Assembly (NCBI RefSeq): GCF_032163505.1
Contig: NZ_CP134147.1
Span: forward strand, 1,578,501 to 1,642,500
Direction: 5' to 3'
DNA from: Streptococcus parasanguinis
Lineage (GTDB): Bacteria; Bacillota; Bacilli; Lactobacillales; Streptococcaceae
DNA: 64,000 bases
Under the pieces are notes generated by a model. That model made no database searches, was not told the DNA's origin, and saw only the letters and a list, made by a program, of their open reading frames with translations. Position numbers and translations under genes: made by a program. Positions 9,290 to 17,768 of the stretch are shown piece after piece. The stretch's first letter is position 1. Each line of letters begins with the position of its first letter.

Positions 9290-10153
9290 TTAGAAGACTG
9301 GTTGGTCCATTCCTTCTGAAGATTCTTCGATCACTTTCTTCACATTGTCTTTGTGATAGGCTTTGATGATTTCTTTGATTGCTTTTGCTTTATCAGATTT
9401 TTCCCAATCTTTCTTAGCAGCGATCACGTTGTACCATTGTTTTGAGTTGTTGTCTTTCTTTTCAACATAGATAGCTTTTTTGAAATCAACGCCAGCTTCA
9501 CGAACGAAGGTATTGTTGATGACTGCAGCATCTACTGATGGAAGAGCAGATGGTGTTTGTGAAGCATCCAATTCAGAAATCTTCAAATCTTTTGGATTTT
9601 CTTTGATGTTTGACACGTTTGCCAATTGACCATCTTTGGTATCCAATTTAATCAAACCAGCTGATTGCAAGACATACAAGGCACGGCTTTCATTTGTTGG
9701 GTCATTTGGTACAGCGATTGTTCCACCTTTAGGAATTTCTTTAATTGAAGTGTATTTGTTTTTACCGTTTTCTGTACCAGAGTAAAGACGGATTGGAGCG
9801 ATGTAAGTATCTGCTACTGCAACAAGGGCATTGTCGTTTTTAGAGTTCCAGTTATCAAGGAAGTTGTAGTGTTGGAAAGCATTGATATCCACGCTACCAT
9901 CTTTTACAGCCACGTTTGGTTGTGAGTAATCTGTAAATTGAGTGAATTCCAATTTGATTCCTGTTTTAGCGTCATCCAAGTTCTTTTGAACTTGATCCCA
10001 ACGAGCTTTTTCAGTGTCGCTCAAAGTCATAACACCCACTTTTACAGTTGTTTCACCATCTTTGCTAGATGATTTTGAAGAACCACATGCTGCAAGAGCA
10101 AATGTTGCAATAGCTGCAAGAGCTGTTAAACCAAGAATTTTTTTCAATTTCAT
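9290..10153 (-). CDS. metQ: Methionine-binding lipoprotein MetQ (NlpA family)
   Basis: 287 residues. A lipoprotein signal peptide ends in LAAC, with the lipidated Cys at 23, so the mature protein is tethered outside the membrane. The body is an NlpA/MetQ solute-binding fold (VKVGVMTLSDTEKARW, NAFQHYNFLDNW, GGTIAVPNDPTNESRAL). It delivers methionine to MetNI. It starts 24 bases after the preceding binding-protein gene, so both are in one operon. Confidence 0.92.
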   Translation of the reverse strand: MKLKKILGLTALAAIATFALAACGSSKSSSKDGETTVKVGVMTLSDTEKARWDQVQKNLDDAKTGIKLEFTQFTDYSQPNVAVKDGSVDINAFQHYNFLDNWNSKNDNALVAVADTYIAPIRLYSGTENGKNKYTSIKEIPKGGTIAVPNDPTNESRALYVLQSAGLIKLDTKDGQLANVSNIKENPKDLKISELDASQTPSALPSVDAAVINNTFVREAGVDFKKAIYVEKKDNNSKQWYNVIAAKKDWEKSDKAKAIKEIIKAYHKDNVKKVIEESSEGMDQPVF

Positions 10154-10177
10154 TTTGAAGTCTCCTTTAATTAAATA

Positions 10178-11005
10178 TTATTCTTTAATATCTTTTGCTT
10201 CTGGTAGATAAACTCCACCAAAGTATTTTTTAGACAGTTTTTCAAGGGTTCCATTGTCATAGAGTTCCTTGATACGTTTGTTGACAAATTTTTGAAGATC
10301 TTTATCTTCTTTTGCAATAATTGGATACACATAAGGTTGTTGGTCGCTTGGAAGTTCGATAACTTTCAAGTTGTCATAGCCTTGATCACGAATGATGGTA
10401 TCTACTGAGATCCGTTCGAAGATCTTGTAATCTGTACGACCATCCGCTAGATTAGCCATGATGGTTTGAATGGTTCCATCTGTGTATTGCAAGTCAGTTG
10501 GATTATCTGAATGTTTTTTATTGTAATCTTCTAATTGTTTAGCAGTAGATGTTCCTTGAACAACTTCTGTTTTCTTGCCACCAATGTCATCCAAAGATTT
10601 AATAGAAGAATCTTTTGGTACGACCAATACTAATGGATTACGAGCATATGGATTTGGATAGAGGTATTTTTCTTCCCGCTCTTTTGAGTAGCTAATGTTG
10701 TTGGCACCGATTTGGAAACGGTCACTATCTAAGCCAGCGAAGACTGAAGACCACTCTGTTTTGTTAAAGTTTACTTCATATTTGTCTGAACCTTTGAAGA
10801 TTTCACGCAAAACTTCGATTTCATAACCGGTTAGCTTGCCGTCTTTTTCTTCGTAAGAGAATGGTTTGGTTGTTCCAACAGTACCAACTTCAATGGTTTT
10901 CTTACCACTGGCTGATTTACCAGATGAACATGCTACTAAAGTACTGGTTGCAAGGACTGCAACTAATCCTAAAGCAGAATACTTAATCACTTTTTTTAGA
11001 TTCAT
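10178..11005 (-). CDS. Family 3 amino acid-binding lipoprotein (cystine type)
   Basis: 275 residues. The signal peptide ends LVAC (lipidated Cys26), followed by a family 3 solute-binding domain with the [11 protein letters not shown] and [18 protein letters not shown] motifs typical of polar/cystine binders such as TcyA. No cognate permease is adjacent, so it must use MetNI or a transporter elsewhere. It is the first gene of the met operon and carries the operon promoter region upstream. Ligand inferred from family and context. Confidence 0.85.
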   Translation of the reverse strand: MNLKKVIKYSALGLVAVLATSTLVACSSGKSASGKKTIEVGTVGTTKPFSYEEKDGKLTGYEIEVLREIFKGSDKYEVNFNKTEWSSVFAGLDSDRFQIGANNISYSKEREEKYLYPNPYARNPLVLVVPKDSSIKSLDDIGGKKTEVVQGTSTAKQLEDYNKKHSDNPTDLQYTDGTIQTIMANLADGRTDYKIFERISVDTIIRDQGYDNLKVIELPSDQQPYVYPIIAKEDKDLQKFVNKRIKELYDNGTLEKLSKKYFGGVYLPEAKDIKE

Positions 11006-11060
11006 AGGATCTCCTTATTCGTTTCAGGCACATAAAACGCCATTTTAAAAGTATTTTTTA

Positions 11061-11090
11061 ATTTTATCAAAAAAGCATTTACTTGCCCAA
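11061..11090 (-). promoter_or_regulatory. Probable promoter of the cystine/methionine operon
   Basis: TTGGGC (11085-11090) and TAAAAT (11061-11066) with an 18-base spacer on the minus strand. No S-box, T-box or other riboswitch is visible in the leader; regulation by a LysR-type MetR/CmbR regulator, as known in streptococci, is inference. Confidence 0.4.
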
Positions 11091-11108
11091 TATATATTTT
11101 TTATGGAG

Positions 11109-11129
11109 GTGATAGTTTTTCTTTATCAC
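11109..11129. promoter_or_regulatory. Inverted repeat GTGATA-N9-TATCAC
   Basis: A perfect 6-base inverted repeat overlapping the stop codon of the M20 deacylase gene and upstream of the met operon promoter. It may be a regulator site for the operon, or chance. Confidence 0.3.
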
Positions 11130-12271
11130 ACTTCTTTGGCTTTAAAATACCGCAATAAAGCTTGCGCATTTTCAACATAATAGGGAACCGAAACCTCAAA
11201 GGCTGCATCATCGATGGTCATGTGATCATGATGGAGGTCTGGCGCATCCGGCTCTCCATTCGAACCAATAAAGGCAAAGACTCCAGGAATTCGCTCTTGG
11301 TAAAAGGCGAAGTCTTCTCCAGCTGTAGAAGGATTTGCTGGAATCACTTCAGCCAAGCCTTGTGAAGCTTCCCAAACCACTTTCGTCAATTCCTCATCAT
11401 TAAAGGTAACGGGCGGTGTCACACCCCACTCAAAAGCCACATCTACTTCCAGACTTTCTGCAATGTGTCGAATGATGGAAATAAAATGTTCCTTCAACTC
11501 TCTTTGCACACTCGGATTAAAGGAGCGAATCGTTCCTTCAAAATAGCCTGATTTTGGGAGTACATTCCAGGTTGAACCCACATCTAGATGCGTAATCGAT
11601 AAAACAGCTGTTTCAAAGGGAGAAATGGTCCGTGAAATTAATAATTGTACATTCTGAACCATGGTTGTGACGGCTGTTACCGTATCAACTCCCAAATCCG
11701 GTCTCGCAGCATGGCTACTAACCCCTGTTACAGTGACCTTAAATTTCTCTACCCCTGCCATCATAGCTCCAGCATTCAAAGCAAGTTGTCCTGCTTTTAG
11801 CTGAGGCATATTATGAAAACCAATAATTCCTTGAACATCCTCCAACAGTCCTGTTGCTAGAACATCAGAAGCACCTTCTGAAATTTCTTCTGCCGGTTGA
11901 AAGATCAAGCGTATTGTTCCTTCCAGCTGGTCTTCCTTTTCCTTGAGAAGAGCTGCTGCTCCTAGAAGACTGGTTTGATGAAAATCGTGACCACAAGCAT
12001 GCATGACACCCGGATGTTGACTTTGGTAGGGAAGATTCGTTTGTTCCAAAATCGGAAGGGCGTCGATATCTGCACGTAGCGCCACCACTGGTTGGCCGGA
12101 CCCAATTTCTGCAATCAGACCAGTTTTTAACCCACTCTCTAAAATACGAATCCCCAACTCTTCCAAACGTTCCCTTAGAAAGGCGGTTGTCTGGTATTCT
12201 TGACCAGACAATTCAGGGTGTTGGTGGATATAGTGGCGAATCTCTGCTAACTCTTCATAAGAAAAAGACAC
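11126..12271 (-). CDS. M20D-family amidohydrolase (N-acyl amino acid deacylase type)
   Basis: 381 residues. The M20D signature is complete: LRADIDALPI, MHACGHDFH (metal-binding Cys and His), the PAEE catalytic Glu, and a lid domain in the middle. Relatives include N-acetyldiaminopimelate deacetylase and hippurate hydrolase, which cleave an acyl group from an amino acid. The gene is not next to dap genes, so lysine synthesis is only one option; a role with the neighbouring sulfur amino acid operon is another. Confidence 0.85.
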   Translation of the reverse strand: MSFSYEELAEIRHYIHQHPELSGQEYQTTAFLRERLEELGIRILESGLKTGLIAEIGSGQPVVALRADIDALPILEQTNLPYQSQHPGVMHACGHDFHQTSLLGAAALLKEKEDQLEGTIRLIFQPAEEISEGASDVLATGLLEDVQGIIGFHNMPQLKAGQLALNAGAMMAGVEKFKVTVTGVSSHAARPDLGVDTVTAVTTMVQNVQLLISRTISPFETAVLSITHLDVGSTWNVLPKSGYFEGTIRSFNPSVQRELKEHFISIIRHIAESLEVDVAFEWGVTPPVTFNDEELTKVVWEASQGLAEVIPANPSTAGEDFAFYQERIPGVFAFIGSNGEPDAPDLHHDHMTIDDAAFEVSVPYYVENAQALLRYFKAKEV

Positions 12272-12371
12272 AAGCCTTCATCTCCTTTCAAACTTAAAAT
12301 TATTCTATCACTAATAGGTGTTTCCGTCTAATTCCTGTTTCTTGGGTTTTGATATAGTTTCAAACTATAGA

Positions 12372-12404
12372 TAAAAACACTCCTAGATTCACGTTCTAGG
12401 AGTG
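12372..12404 (-). terminator. Terminator of the DUF5105-type lipoprotein gene
   Basis: CACTCCTAGA / TCTAGGAGTG is a perfect 10-bp stem followed by five T on the minus strand. Confidence 0.8.
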
Positions 12405-12416
12405 CCAACTTCCGCA

Positions 12417-13505
12417 TTAAGAAAGATTTCCCTCGAATTTTTCCATAAAGCTATCACTATTATAGGCTTTTTCCACTTCCCATTTGCCATCTTTCTTAAC
12501 AAAGGTCAACTGGTAGTCGTACCGATCCGGCGTCGTCAAGGGACGATCTGCAAGAGAAGCCATCATTTCCTCTCTATAGGCTTTGTTTTGAGCCTGATTG
12601 GCCTCAATGATACTCGAATAATCTTTCCGATGTTCTTGATAGAAGGTCTGCATGTGGTTTAAGATCGTCTTTTCCATGCTGACAGTCTCAGGATTTAGAC
12701 TAATGACCACCTTGTCCGGGAGATATTGTTTAACCTTATAGGTTAATTTAGCGCGCTTTGCATTTTCCTTTTCATAAGCATCGATAAACTGGGTCACTTC
12801 TTCTTCTGGGAATTGGTAATCATGCAATTGACGGGTAAAATCAGCTGCAAATTTTGCACGGAAATCACTGGCTTCCTTTTTCAAATCAGTTCCCAAAACA
12901 AAAGCATCATCCTTTTTGACCTTTCGTTGGCCACTAAAGTAAACTTGATTGATGTATTCATCAGCTAGAAGGGTGGAAGCTTCCACCTTGTCCTCATATT
13001 GAGAAGAATCCACCGCAAATTTTAGAGGCTTCGTTTTTTTATCAGAGCTATAGGTTTTTCGTTCATACTGCACTTCGTATTTTTTGCCTTTTTCGACTGG
13101 AAAGACGATATAGCCGGTTAATTTTTTATCCTGGGCCAACTGATCACTCTTAAGCAATTGGAAGGCTTCCGTTTGGTCATAAATTCCTGACTGCAATTTG
13201 ACCTTGTTATTCTCCGCATCGTAAATGGTGATATCTGAATCTGACACGTTGATAGATTCTTTGGAAACATTCTTAAATTCTAATTGAAGGGCCAAATAAG
13301 TGCCGTCTTCTGAGTCATTGAGGACAGGCGGTTTAATGTATTGCCCTCCTTTTAGGCTCAGCTCTACTTGACCGTCAGATGCCGAGCTTTTCGCTGCTTT
13401 TTCTGTCTTTGCTTGCTGCGAATTTGTTTTTTGAGCAGTGGTGCCACAAGCTACTAGACTCAAAGTCGCCACAGCAAATAGGGTCCATTTAACAATCTTT
13501 TTCAT
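12417..13505 (-). CDS. Surface lipoprotein with DUF4352-like and DUF5105-like domains
   Basis: 362 residues. The signal peptide ends SLVAC (lipidated Cys20), then an S/Q/K-rich linker. The immunoglobulin-like first half (about 45-165) contains LQLEFKNVSKESINVSDSD, as in DUF4352 telomeric-repeat-binding-like domains. The alpha-rich second half is of the type named DUF5105. A role in the cell envelope is likely; no enzyme motif is visible. Monocistronic, with its own terminator. Confidence 0.75.
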   Translation of the reverse strand: MKKIVKWTLFAVATLSLVACGTTAQKTNSQQAKTEKAAKSSASDGQVELSLKGGQYIKPPVLNDSEDGTYLALQLEFKNVSKESINVSDSDITIYDAENNKVKLQSGIYDQTEAFQLLKSDQLAQDKKLTGYIVFPVEKGKKYEVQYERKTYSSDKKTKPLKFAVDSSQYEDKVEASTLLADEYINQVYFSGQRKVKKDDAFVLGTDLKKEASDFRAKFAADFTRQLHDYQFPEEEVTQFIDAYEKENAKRAKLTYKVKQYLPDKVVISLNPETVSMEKTILNHMQTFYQEHRKDYSSIIEANQAQNKAYREEMMASLADRPLTTPDRYDYQLTFVKKDGKWEVEKAYNSDSFMEKFEGNLS

Positions 13506-13603
13506 CCTTATCTCCTTAGAAAAGTTTTGTTCTATTTTAACATCTTTTTCTATCTATGTATACGCTATATAGTGATAACTCTTCCTCAAAGGACAAGGAT
13601 CAC

Positions 13604-13635
13604 AAAAAGGCCAAGACCTTCGTCTCAACCTTTTA
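13604..13635 (-). terminator. Terminator of the EamA transporter gene
   Basis: An AAGG...CCTT stem with wobble pairs in the middle, followed by five T on the minus strand. Confidence 0.55.
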
Positions 13636-13659
13636 ACTGAAAAATAATTGATCTTGGTT

Positions 13660-14571
13660 TTACAAGATTCCTTTTTCTTTTTGAATCATGAGATCCTTAA
13701 GGGAAATCAAGAGGACCGCAAAGAGGATCATAGCCATTCCTATAAAATCAATGGCAAAGAAATGCTCATTCATAATGGCAAAGGCAAAAAATACAGCTGA
13801 AATAGGCTCAATAGCTGCAAGAAGGCTACCTTTGACCGGTCCAATCAGAGTTGTCCCTTTCAAAAAGACCGTATAGGCAAATATGGTCCCAATCACCACT
13901 AAGCCAACTAAGCCCATTAGATTATCCATGCTATATTGGCCATGAAAAAGTCTTCTTCCCGTGAAGGGAATCATCACAAGCCCTGGAATGAGCATACCGA
14001 TACCAATCACCAACATACTCCCCCATTTTTGAATTAACTGAATAGGTAGAATGATGTAGAGGGCATAGGCAAAGGCAGAAATAAGTCCCCAAGCTAGCCC
14101 CTTAGGAGTGATTGCCAATTGATTGAGTTGACCATGGGTTGCAATGAGAAAGGTCCCTGCAATGGCTAAGATCATCGAAAAGATTTCAGATACTGTCGGA
14201 GCTACTCGGTCCTTAACACAAGAATAGGCCAAAACTCCAATAGGACAGAGATATTGCAAAACAGTTGCAGTACCTGCATTAGTCGCATCAATCGCTTCTA
14301 AATAAGTCAATTGGGTCATTAACAATCCCAAAAATGCAAATAAAAGCAAGGGGATGTATGACGAGCGGTCTGTTAGAAAGGCCTTTACTTTTTCCTGGTC
14401 CGCTAGATATGCAAGAAGCAGTAGTACAGCTCCTGAAAACACTAAACGAATTGTTGTCAAACCAATTGCTGTAAATCCATGAGCCATCAGGTACTGGCCG
14501 CAAGCTCCTGATAAACCCCAAGCGATCCCAGCAATCAAGGTCATGAGCGTCCCCTTCATCGTCTTTGACAT
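13660..14571 (-). CDS. EamA/DMT-family transporter
   Basis: 303 residues, ten hydrophobic helices arranged as two EamA repeats (about 1-140 and 150-292). The first repeat has the typical GIAWGLSGACGQYL and the second GLAWGLISAFAYALYIILP. DMT proteins usually export metabolites such as amino acids; the substrate here cannot be read. The start has GGAGGGG upstream. Confidence 0.88.
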   Translation of the reverse strand: MSKTMKGTLMTLIAGIAWGLSGACGQYLMAHGFTAIGLTTIRLVFSGAVLLLLAYLADQEKVKAFLTDRSSYIPLLLFAFLGLLMTQLTYLEAIDATNAGTATVLQYLCPIGVLAYSCVKDRVAPTVSEIFSMILAIAGTFLIATHGQLNQLAITPKGLAWGLISAFAYALYIILPIQLIQKWGSMLVIGIGMLIPGLVMIPFTGRRLFHGQYSMDNLMGLVGLVVIGTIFAYTVFLKGTTLIGPVKGSLLAAIEPISAVFFAFAIMNEHFFAIDFIGMAMILFAVLLISLKDLMIQKEKGIL

Positions 14572-14611
14572 AGTCCCCTCCCAAATCTGTTCCTTACTTT
14601 TATTGTATCAC

Positions 14612-14640
14612 AAAAGGCCGAAACGAAACGTTTCAGCCTT
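14612..14640 (-). terminator. Terminator of the butanediol dehydrogenase gene
   Basis: AAGGCTGAAACG / CGTTTCGGCCTT stem with a T-run on the minus strand. Confidence 0.75.
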
Positions 14641-14666
14641 GCTTTATTTCATATAAATTTATTCGC

Positions 14667-15710
14667 TTATTCAGGTTGAACCAAGATCTTGATTTGGGAT
14701 TTATCTTGTGTTAATTCAACAAATCCTTCTTCAACGATATTTTCCAATTTGATTTTCTTAGTAACCAATTTTTCAGCAGAGAAGTAGCCTTGTTCCATCA
14801 ATTCCAAGACTTTAGGGAAGATGTGACGGTAGGCAATAATTCCTTTGAGAGATTTTTCTTGGATGGCGAATTCATTTGGATTGATGCTGGCTTCACGTTC
14901 CCAAATCGATACAACCATACATTCCCCAGCTTTATGAACAGCTGCAAGGGCTTGGCCTAAAACAACTGGAACCCCCGTAACTTCATAAGAAACATCTGCT
15001 CCCCCACCGGTTAAACGATGGATGGCTTCGACGATTGTTTCTCCTTCTTCTGGGCGCACAACGATTGCTCCCAATTCTTCTGCTTTGGCTTGGCGTTCAG
15101 GAGACAATTCAACCGCATAGATTTTTGATGCTCCTGCTGCACGAAGGGCTTCAACGATCAAAAGACCAATTGGACCCAAGCCAAAGATAACAGCTGTATC
15201 TCCAGTTTTCAATGCAGATTGACGAACTGCATACACAGCAACCGCAGCAGGTTCTGTAAGAGCTGCTTGTTCATAGCTCAAGCTATCTGGAATCACATGA
15301 ACCAAATCCCCATCAAGGACACAATATTTGGCAAAACCACCATCTGCAGCGAGGCCGACAAAGTTCAAGTTTGGATCAAGGTTATAATCACCAATCAAAT
15401 TGTGCTCTGCAAGAATTGGTTCGATAGTGACACGATCCCCAACTTTGACACGAGTCACATCACTTCCGACTTCTACAATTTCACCAGAGAATTCATGTCC
15501 CAAAGTAACCGGTGCTTTTTGACCAGAATACACATGTTCTTCAGTTGGGATGAAGATCGGTCCATCCAAATATTCATGCAAGTCCGTCCCACAGATCCCT
15601 GTGAACTTAACTGCCACTTTTACTTGATGTGGTTGTACTTCAGGTACTTCCACTTCTTCGATACGAACGTCTTTTGCTGCATGCCAGCGAGCTGCTTTCA
15701 TAGTAGCCAT
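14667..15710 (-). CDS. 2,3-butanediol dehydrogenase (zinc-dependent MDR family)
   Basis: 347 residues. The catalytic zinc region is CGTDLHEYLDGP then GHEFSGEIVEVG, and the Rossmann motif is GLGPIGLL near 180. The close fit is the (R,R)-butanediol dehydrogenase/acetoin reductase group, which interconverts acetoin and 2,3-butanediol with NADH and so helps dispose of reducing power. The structural Cys cluster of classical alcohol dehydrogenases is absent, as in this group. A perfect -35 promoter and a Rex-like box lie upstream. Confidence 0.85.
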   Translation of the reverse strand: MATMKAARWHAAKDVRIEEVEVPEVQPHQVKVAVKFTGICGTDLHEYLDGPIFIPTEEHVYSGQKAPVTLGHEFSGEIVEVGSDVTRVKVGDRVTIEPILAEHNLIGDYNLDPNLNFVGLAADGGFAKYCVLDGDLVHVIPDSLSYEQAALTEPAAVAVYAVRQSALKTGDTAVIFGLGPIGLLIVEALRAAGASKIYAVELSPERQAKAEELGAIVVRPEEGETIVEAIHRLTGGGADVSYEVTGVPVVLGQALAAVHKAGECMVVSIWEREASINPNEFAIQEKSLKGIIAYRHIFPKVLELMEQGYFSAEKLVTKKIKLENIVEEGFVELTQDKSQIKILVQPE

Positions 15711-15772
15711 AGGATAATCTCCTTTATATTTCCATGATTTGCATTTTCCTTTTCAGGAAACTCAACAAATCT

Positions 15773-15801
15773 ATTGTAAGCCTTTTCACAAACTTTGTCA
15801 A
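15773..15801 (-). promoter_or_regulatory. Promoter with Rex-like box for butanediol dehydrogenase
   Basis: TTGACA (15796-15801), 17-base spacer, TACAAT (15773-15778) on the minus strand. Inside lies TTGTGAAAAGGCTTACAA (15774-15791), one base off in its second half from the NADH-sensing Rex repressor palindrome TTGTGA-N6-TCACAA. Confidence 0.6.
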
Positions 15802-15833
15802 GAAAAAACTGAAGATGAAAAAAGAGCCGCCCT

Positions 15834-15859
15834 TGAACTGCACCCTAAAAGTTAGACAG
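15834..15859 (+). repeat. Left inverted repeat of the IS
   Basis: Matches the right end (17243-17268, reversed) at about 18 of 25 positions, including the uninterrupted AAAAGTTAGACA core. Confidence 0.75.
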
Positions 15860-15888
15860 AAAAATCTAATTTTTGGGGTGCTTTTATT

Positions 15889-16404
15889 ATGAAATTAACT
15901 TTTGAAGATAAAGTTCAAATATATGAATCAAGAAAGCAAGGAGAGAGTTTTAGGCGACTTTCAAATCAATTTGGGATAAAGATTTCTAATCTTCAGTACA
16001 TGATTAAATTGATTGATCGTTATGGAATAGAAATCGTAAAAAAAGGAAAGAATTGTTACTATTCTCCTGAACTAAAACGAGAAATCATTGATAAAGTCTT
16101 ACTTGAAGGTCGTTCACAAAGAAGTGTAAGCCTTGATTATGCTCTCCCAAACCAAGGAATGCTTCCAAATTGGCTGGCACAATACAAGAAAAATGGGTAT
16201 ACTATTGTTGAGAAAACAAGAGGAAGGATACCTAAAATGGGACGTAAGCCAAAGAAGAAACCTGAAGAGATGACTGAGTTAGAGCGTCTTCAAGCAGAAA
16301 ATGAATACCTGAGAGCGGAGAATGCTGTTCTAAAAAAGTTGAGAGAACTCCGATTGAAGGAGGAAAAAGAGAAAGAAGAAAGACAGAAATTGTTCAAGAA
16401 TTAA
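15889..16404 (+). CDS. IS150-type transposase OrfA (DNA-binding subunit)
   Basis: 171 residues. It has two helix-turn-helix segments ([20 protein letters not shown] and [22 protein letters not shown]) and a C-terminal leucine-zipper-like coiled coil (about 128-165: [22 protein letters not shown]). It recognises the IS ends. A fraction of ribosomes shift -1 at A AAA AAG (16332-16338) and continue into orfB to give the full transposase. Confidence 0.9.
   Translation: MKLTFEDKVQIYESRKQGESFRRLSNQFGIKISNLQYMIKLIDRYGIEIVKKGKNCYYSPELKREIIDKVLLEGRSQRSVSLDYALPNQGMLPNWLAQYKKNGYTIVEKTRGRIPKMGRKPKKKPEEMTELERLQAENEYLRAENAVLKKLRELRLKEEKEKEERQKLFKN
16332..16338 (+). promoter_or_regulatory. Programmed -1 frameshift heptamer A AAA AAG
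   Basis: In the zero frame the codons read CTA AAA AAG, exactly the slippery arrangement used by IS3-family elements. Slipping back one base joins OrfA at residue 150 to the OrfB frame, which is open from here to 17237. Confidence 0.8.
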
Positions 16405-17237
16405 TCACTGAGTTTTCGTTAGATATTCTTCTAAAGGCCGTTAAACTTGCTCGTTCGACCTACTATTATCATTTGAAACAGCTAGACAAACCAGATAAGG
16501 ATCAAGGGCTTAAAGCTGAAATCCAATCTATTTTTACTGAACACAAGGGAAATTATGGTTATCGTCGGATACATTTAGAATTAAGAAATCGTGGCTTTTT
16601 GGTCAATCATAAGAGGGTTCAGCGGTTGATGAATGTCCTCAATTTACAAGCTAGAATCCGGCAGAAGCGAAAGTATTCTTCTCACAAAGGAGATATTGGT
16701 AAGAAAGCCGACAACCTTATTCAACGCCAGTTTGAAGCTTCAAAACCAATGGAAAAGTGCTACACAGATGTGACAGAATTTGCCATTCCAGCAAGCACTC
16801 AAAAACTCTACTTATCACCAGTATTAGATGGTTTTAACAGTGAAATCGTCGCTTATAATCTTTCGACGTCGCCAAATTTAGAACAAGTGAAAGCTATGTT
16901 ATACCAGGCCTTTACTGAGAATCATTACACAAATACAATTCTCCATAGTGATCAAGGATGGCAGTATCAACACCAGTATTATCATCGTTTTTTAGAGGAT
17001 AAAGGAATTCAACCGTCCATGTCACGTAAGGGTAACAGCCCAGACAACGGCATGATGGAATCCTTCTTTGGCATTCTTAAGTCCGAAATGTTTTATGGGT
17101 ATGAGAAGACGTTTCAGTCACTTGAGCAATTAGAACAAGCTATTGTAGACTACATTGATTATTACAACAATAAACGAATTAAGGTCAAACTAAAAGGACT
17201 CAGTCCTGTGCAATACAGAACTAAATCCTTTGTGTAA
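16338..17237 (+). CDS. IS150-type transposase OrfB (DDE integrase domain), expressed by frameshift
   Basis: Catalytic half of the transposase. The frame is open from the slippery site; there is no convincing internal start (the first candidate is TTG at 16473), so expression as an OrfAB fusion is expected. Sequence order: HTH_21-like segment ([16 protein letters not shown]), then the rve integrase core with the DDE triad in [18 protein letters not shown] and [13 protein letters not shown]. All three acidic residues and the spacing are intact, so it may be active. Confidence 0.88.
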   Translation, partial: VERTPIEGGKRERRKTEIVQELITEFSLDILLKAVKLARSTYYYHLKQLDKPDKDQGLKAEIQSIFTEHKGNYGYRRIHLELRNRGFLVNHKRVQRLMNVLNLQARIRQKRKYSSHKGDIGKKADNLIQRQFEASKPMEKCYTDVTEFAIPASTQKLYLSPVLDGFNSEIVAYNLSTSPNLEQVKAMLYQAFTENHYTNTILHSDQGWQYQHQYYHRFLEDKGIQPSMSRKGNSPDNGMMESFFGILKSEMFYGYEKTFQSLEQLEQAIVDYIDYYNNKRIKVKLKGLSPVQYRTKSFV

Positions 17238-17285
17238 ATTCATTGTCTAACTTTTTGGGGTCAATACACCTTTGACTGCTCCTTT

Positions 17286-17669
17286 TTATTTCTTCTTGAT
17301 CCGAGAAGATTCCAATCTCCACCCAACAATCCAACCAAGGACTAGGAGATAATTTTCAAGCGCACCGATCCCATTGACCGGCAGATGATAGTGAAAATAA
17401 CTGAAGAGATGATTAGTACCGATCCCAAGCCCACCTAGGATCAAAGCCAATAGAACCGTTCGAAGATAAAACCAATCGTATTTGAGATTGACAGCAATCA
17501 GGATCACAAGGACCGCCACATTCCAAATCCCAATCTCCCGTTGCCAACCGACAGAAATACCATATCCCGAATGACTTCCCATATAGGATGGAAAGAATAG
17601 CTGGAAGATAATCGCTCCAGTCATGGCGATGATAACCAGGACAAATAAGACTCTTAAAAATTTGTTCAT
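17286..17669 (-). CDS. Small four-helix membrane protein of unknown function
   Basis: 127 residues with four hydrophobic helices (about 5-26, 45-62, 69-88, 103-120) and a short basic tail SSRIKKK. No family recognised. It lies between gatB and the IS. Its terminator has been broken apart by the IS insertion 15 bases after its stop, so its transcripts now probably run into the IS antisense strand. Start ATG has AGGAGG upstream. Confidence 0.65.
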   Translation of the reverse strand: MNKFLRVLFVLVIIAMTGAIIFQLFFPSYMGSHSGYGISVGWQREIGIWNVAVLVILIAVNLKYDWFYLRTVLLALILGGLGIGTNHLFSYFHYHLPVNGIGALENYLLVLGWIVGWRLESSRIKKK

Positions 17670-17736
17670 GTAACTCCTCCTAATGCCAGTTGATATGTAA
17701 TGGTCTTTCCTATTCTAACACAATTTTATGGTTAGT

Positions 17737-17762
17737 AAAAACCAACCTCTCGGCTGGTTTTT
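17737..17762. terminator. Bidirectional terminator after gatB
   Basis: AACCAGCC / GGTTGGTT stem with T-runs in both directions, ending the gatCAB operon. Confidence 0.75.
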
Positions 17763-17768
17763 TCTCTA

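Larger units (their letters stand above)
15834..17268 (+). mobile_element. Complete IS150-type (IS3 family) insertion sequence, 1435 bp
   Basis: Ends are imperfect 25-bp inverted repeats starting TG (TGAACTGCACCC on the left, TGTATTGACCCC on the right, both running into AAAAGTTAGACA). The left end closely matches the known IS150 end. A 3-bp target duplication CCT flanks it (15831-15833 and 17269-17271). It holds orfA and orfB with an intact -1 frameshift site, so it looks complete. The pre-insertion sequence is a terminator loop. Confidence 0.88.

Noticed and set aside
11006-11125. S-box, T-box or other riboswitch before the cystine/methionine operon
   Set aside because: The gap is only 120 bases and has no S-box core, specifier loop or antiterminator; a protein regulator is more likely.
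15219-15737. 172-codon plus-strand frame
   Set aside because: Antisense shadow of butanediol dehydrogenase; no promoter or ribosome site.
16473-16475. Independent start of IS orfB at TTG
   Set aside because: No ribosome site close by, and the frame is open back to a perfect frameshift heptamer, so a fusion product explains it better.
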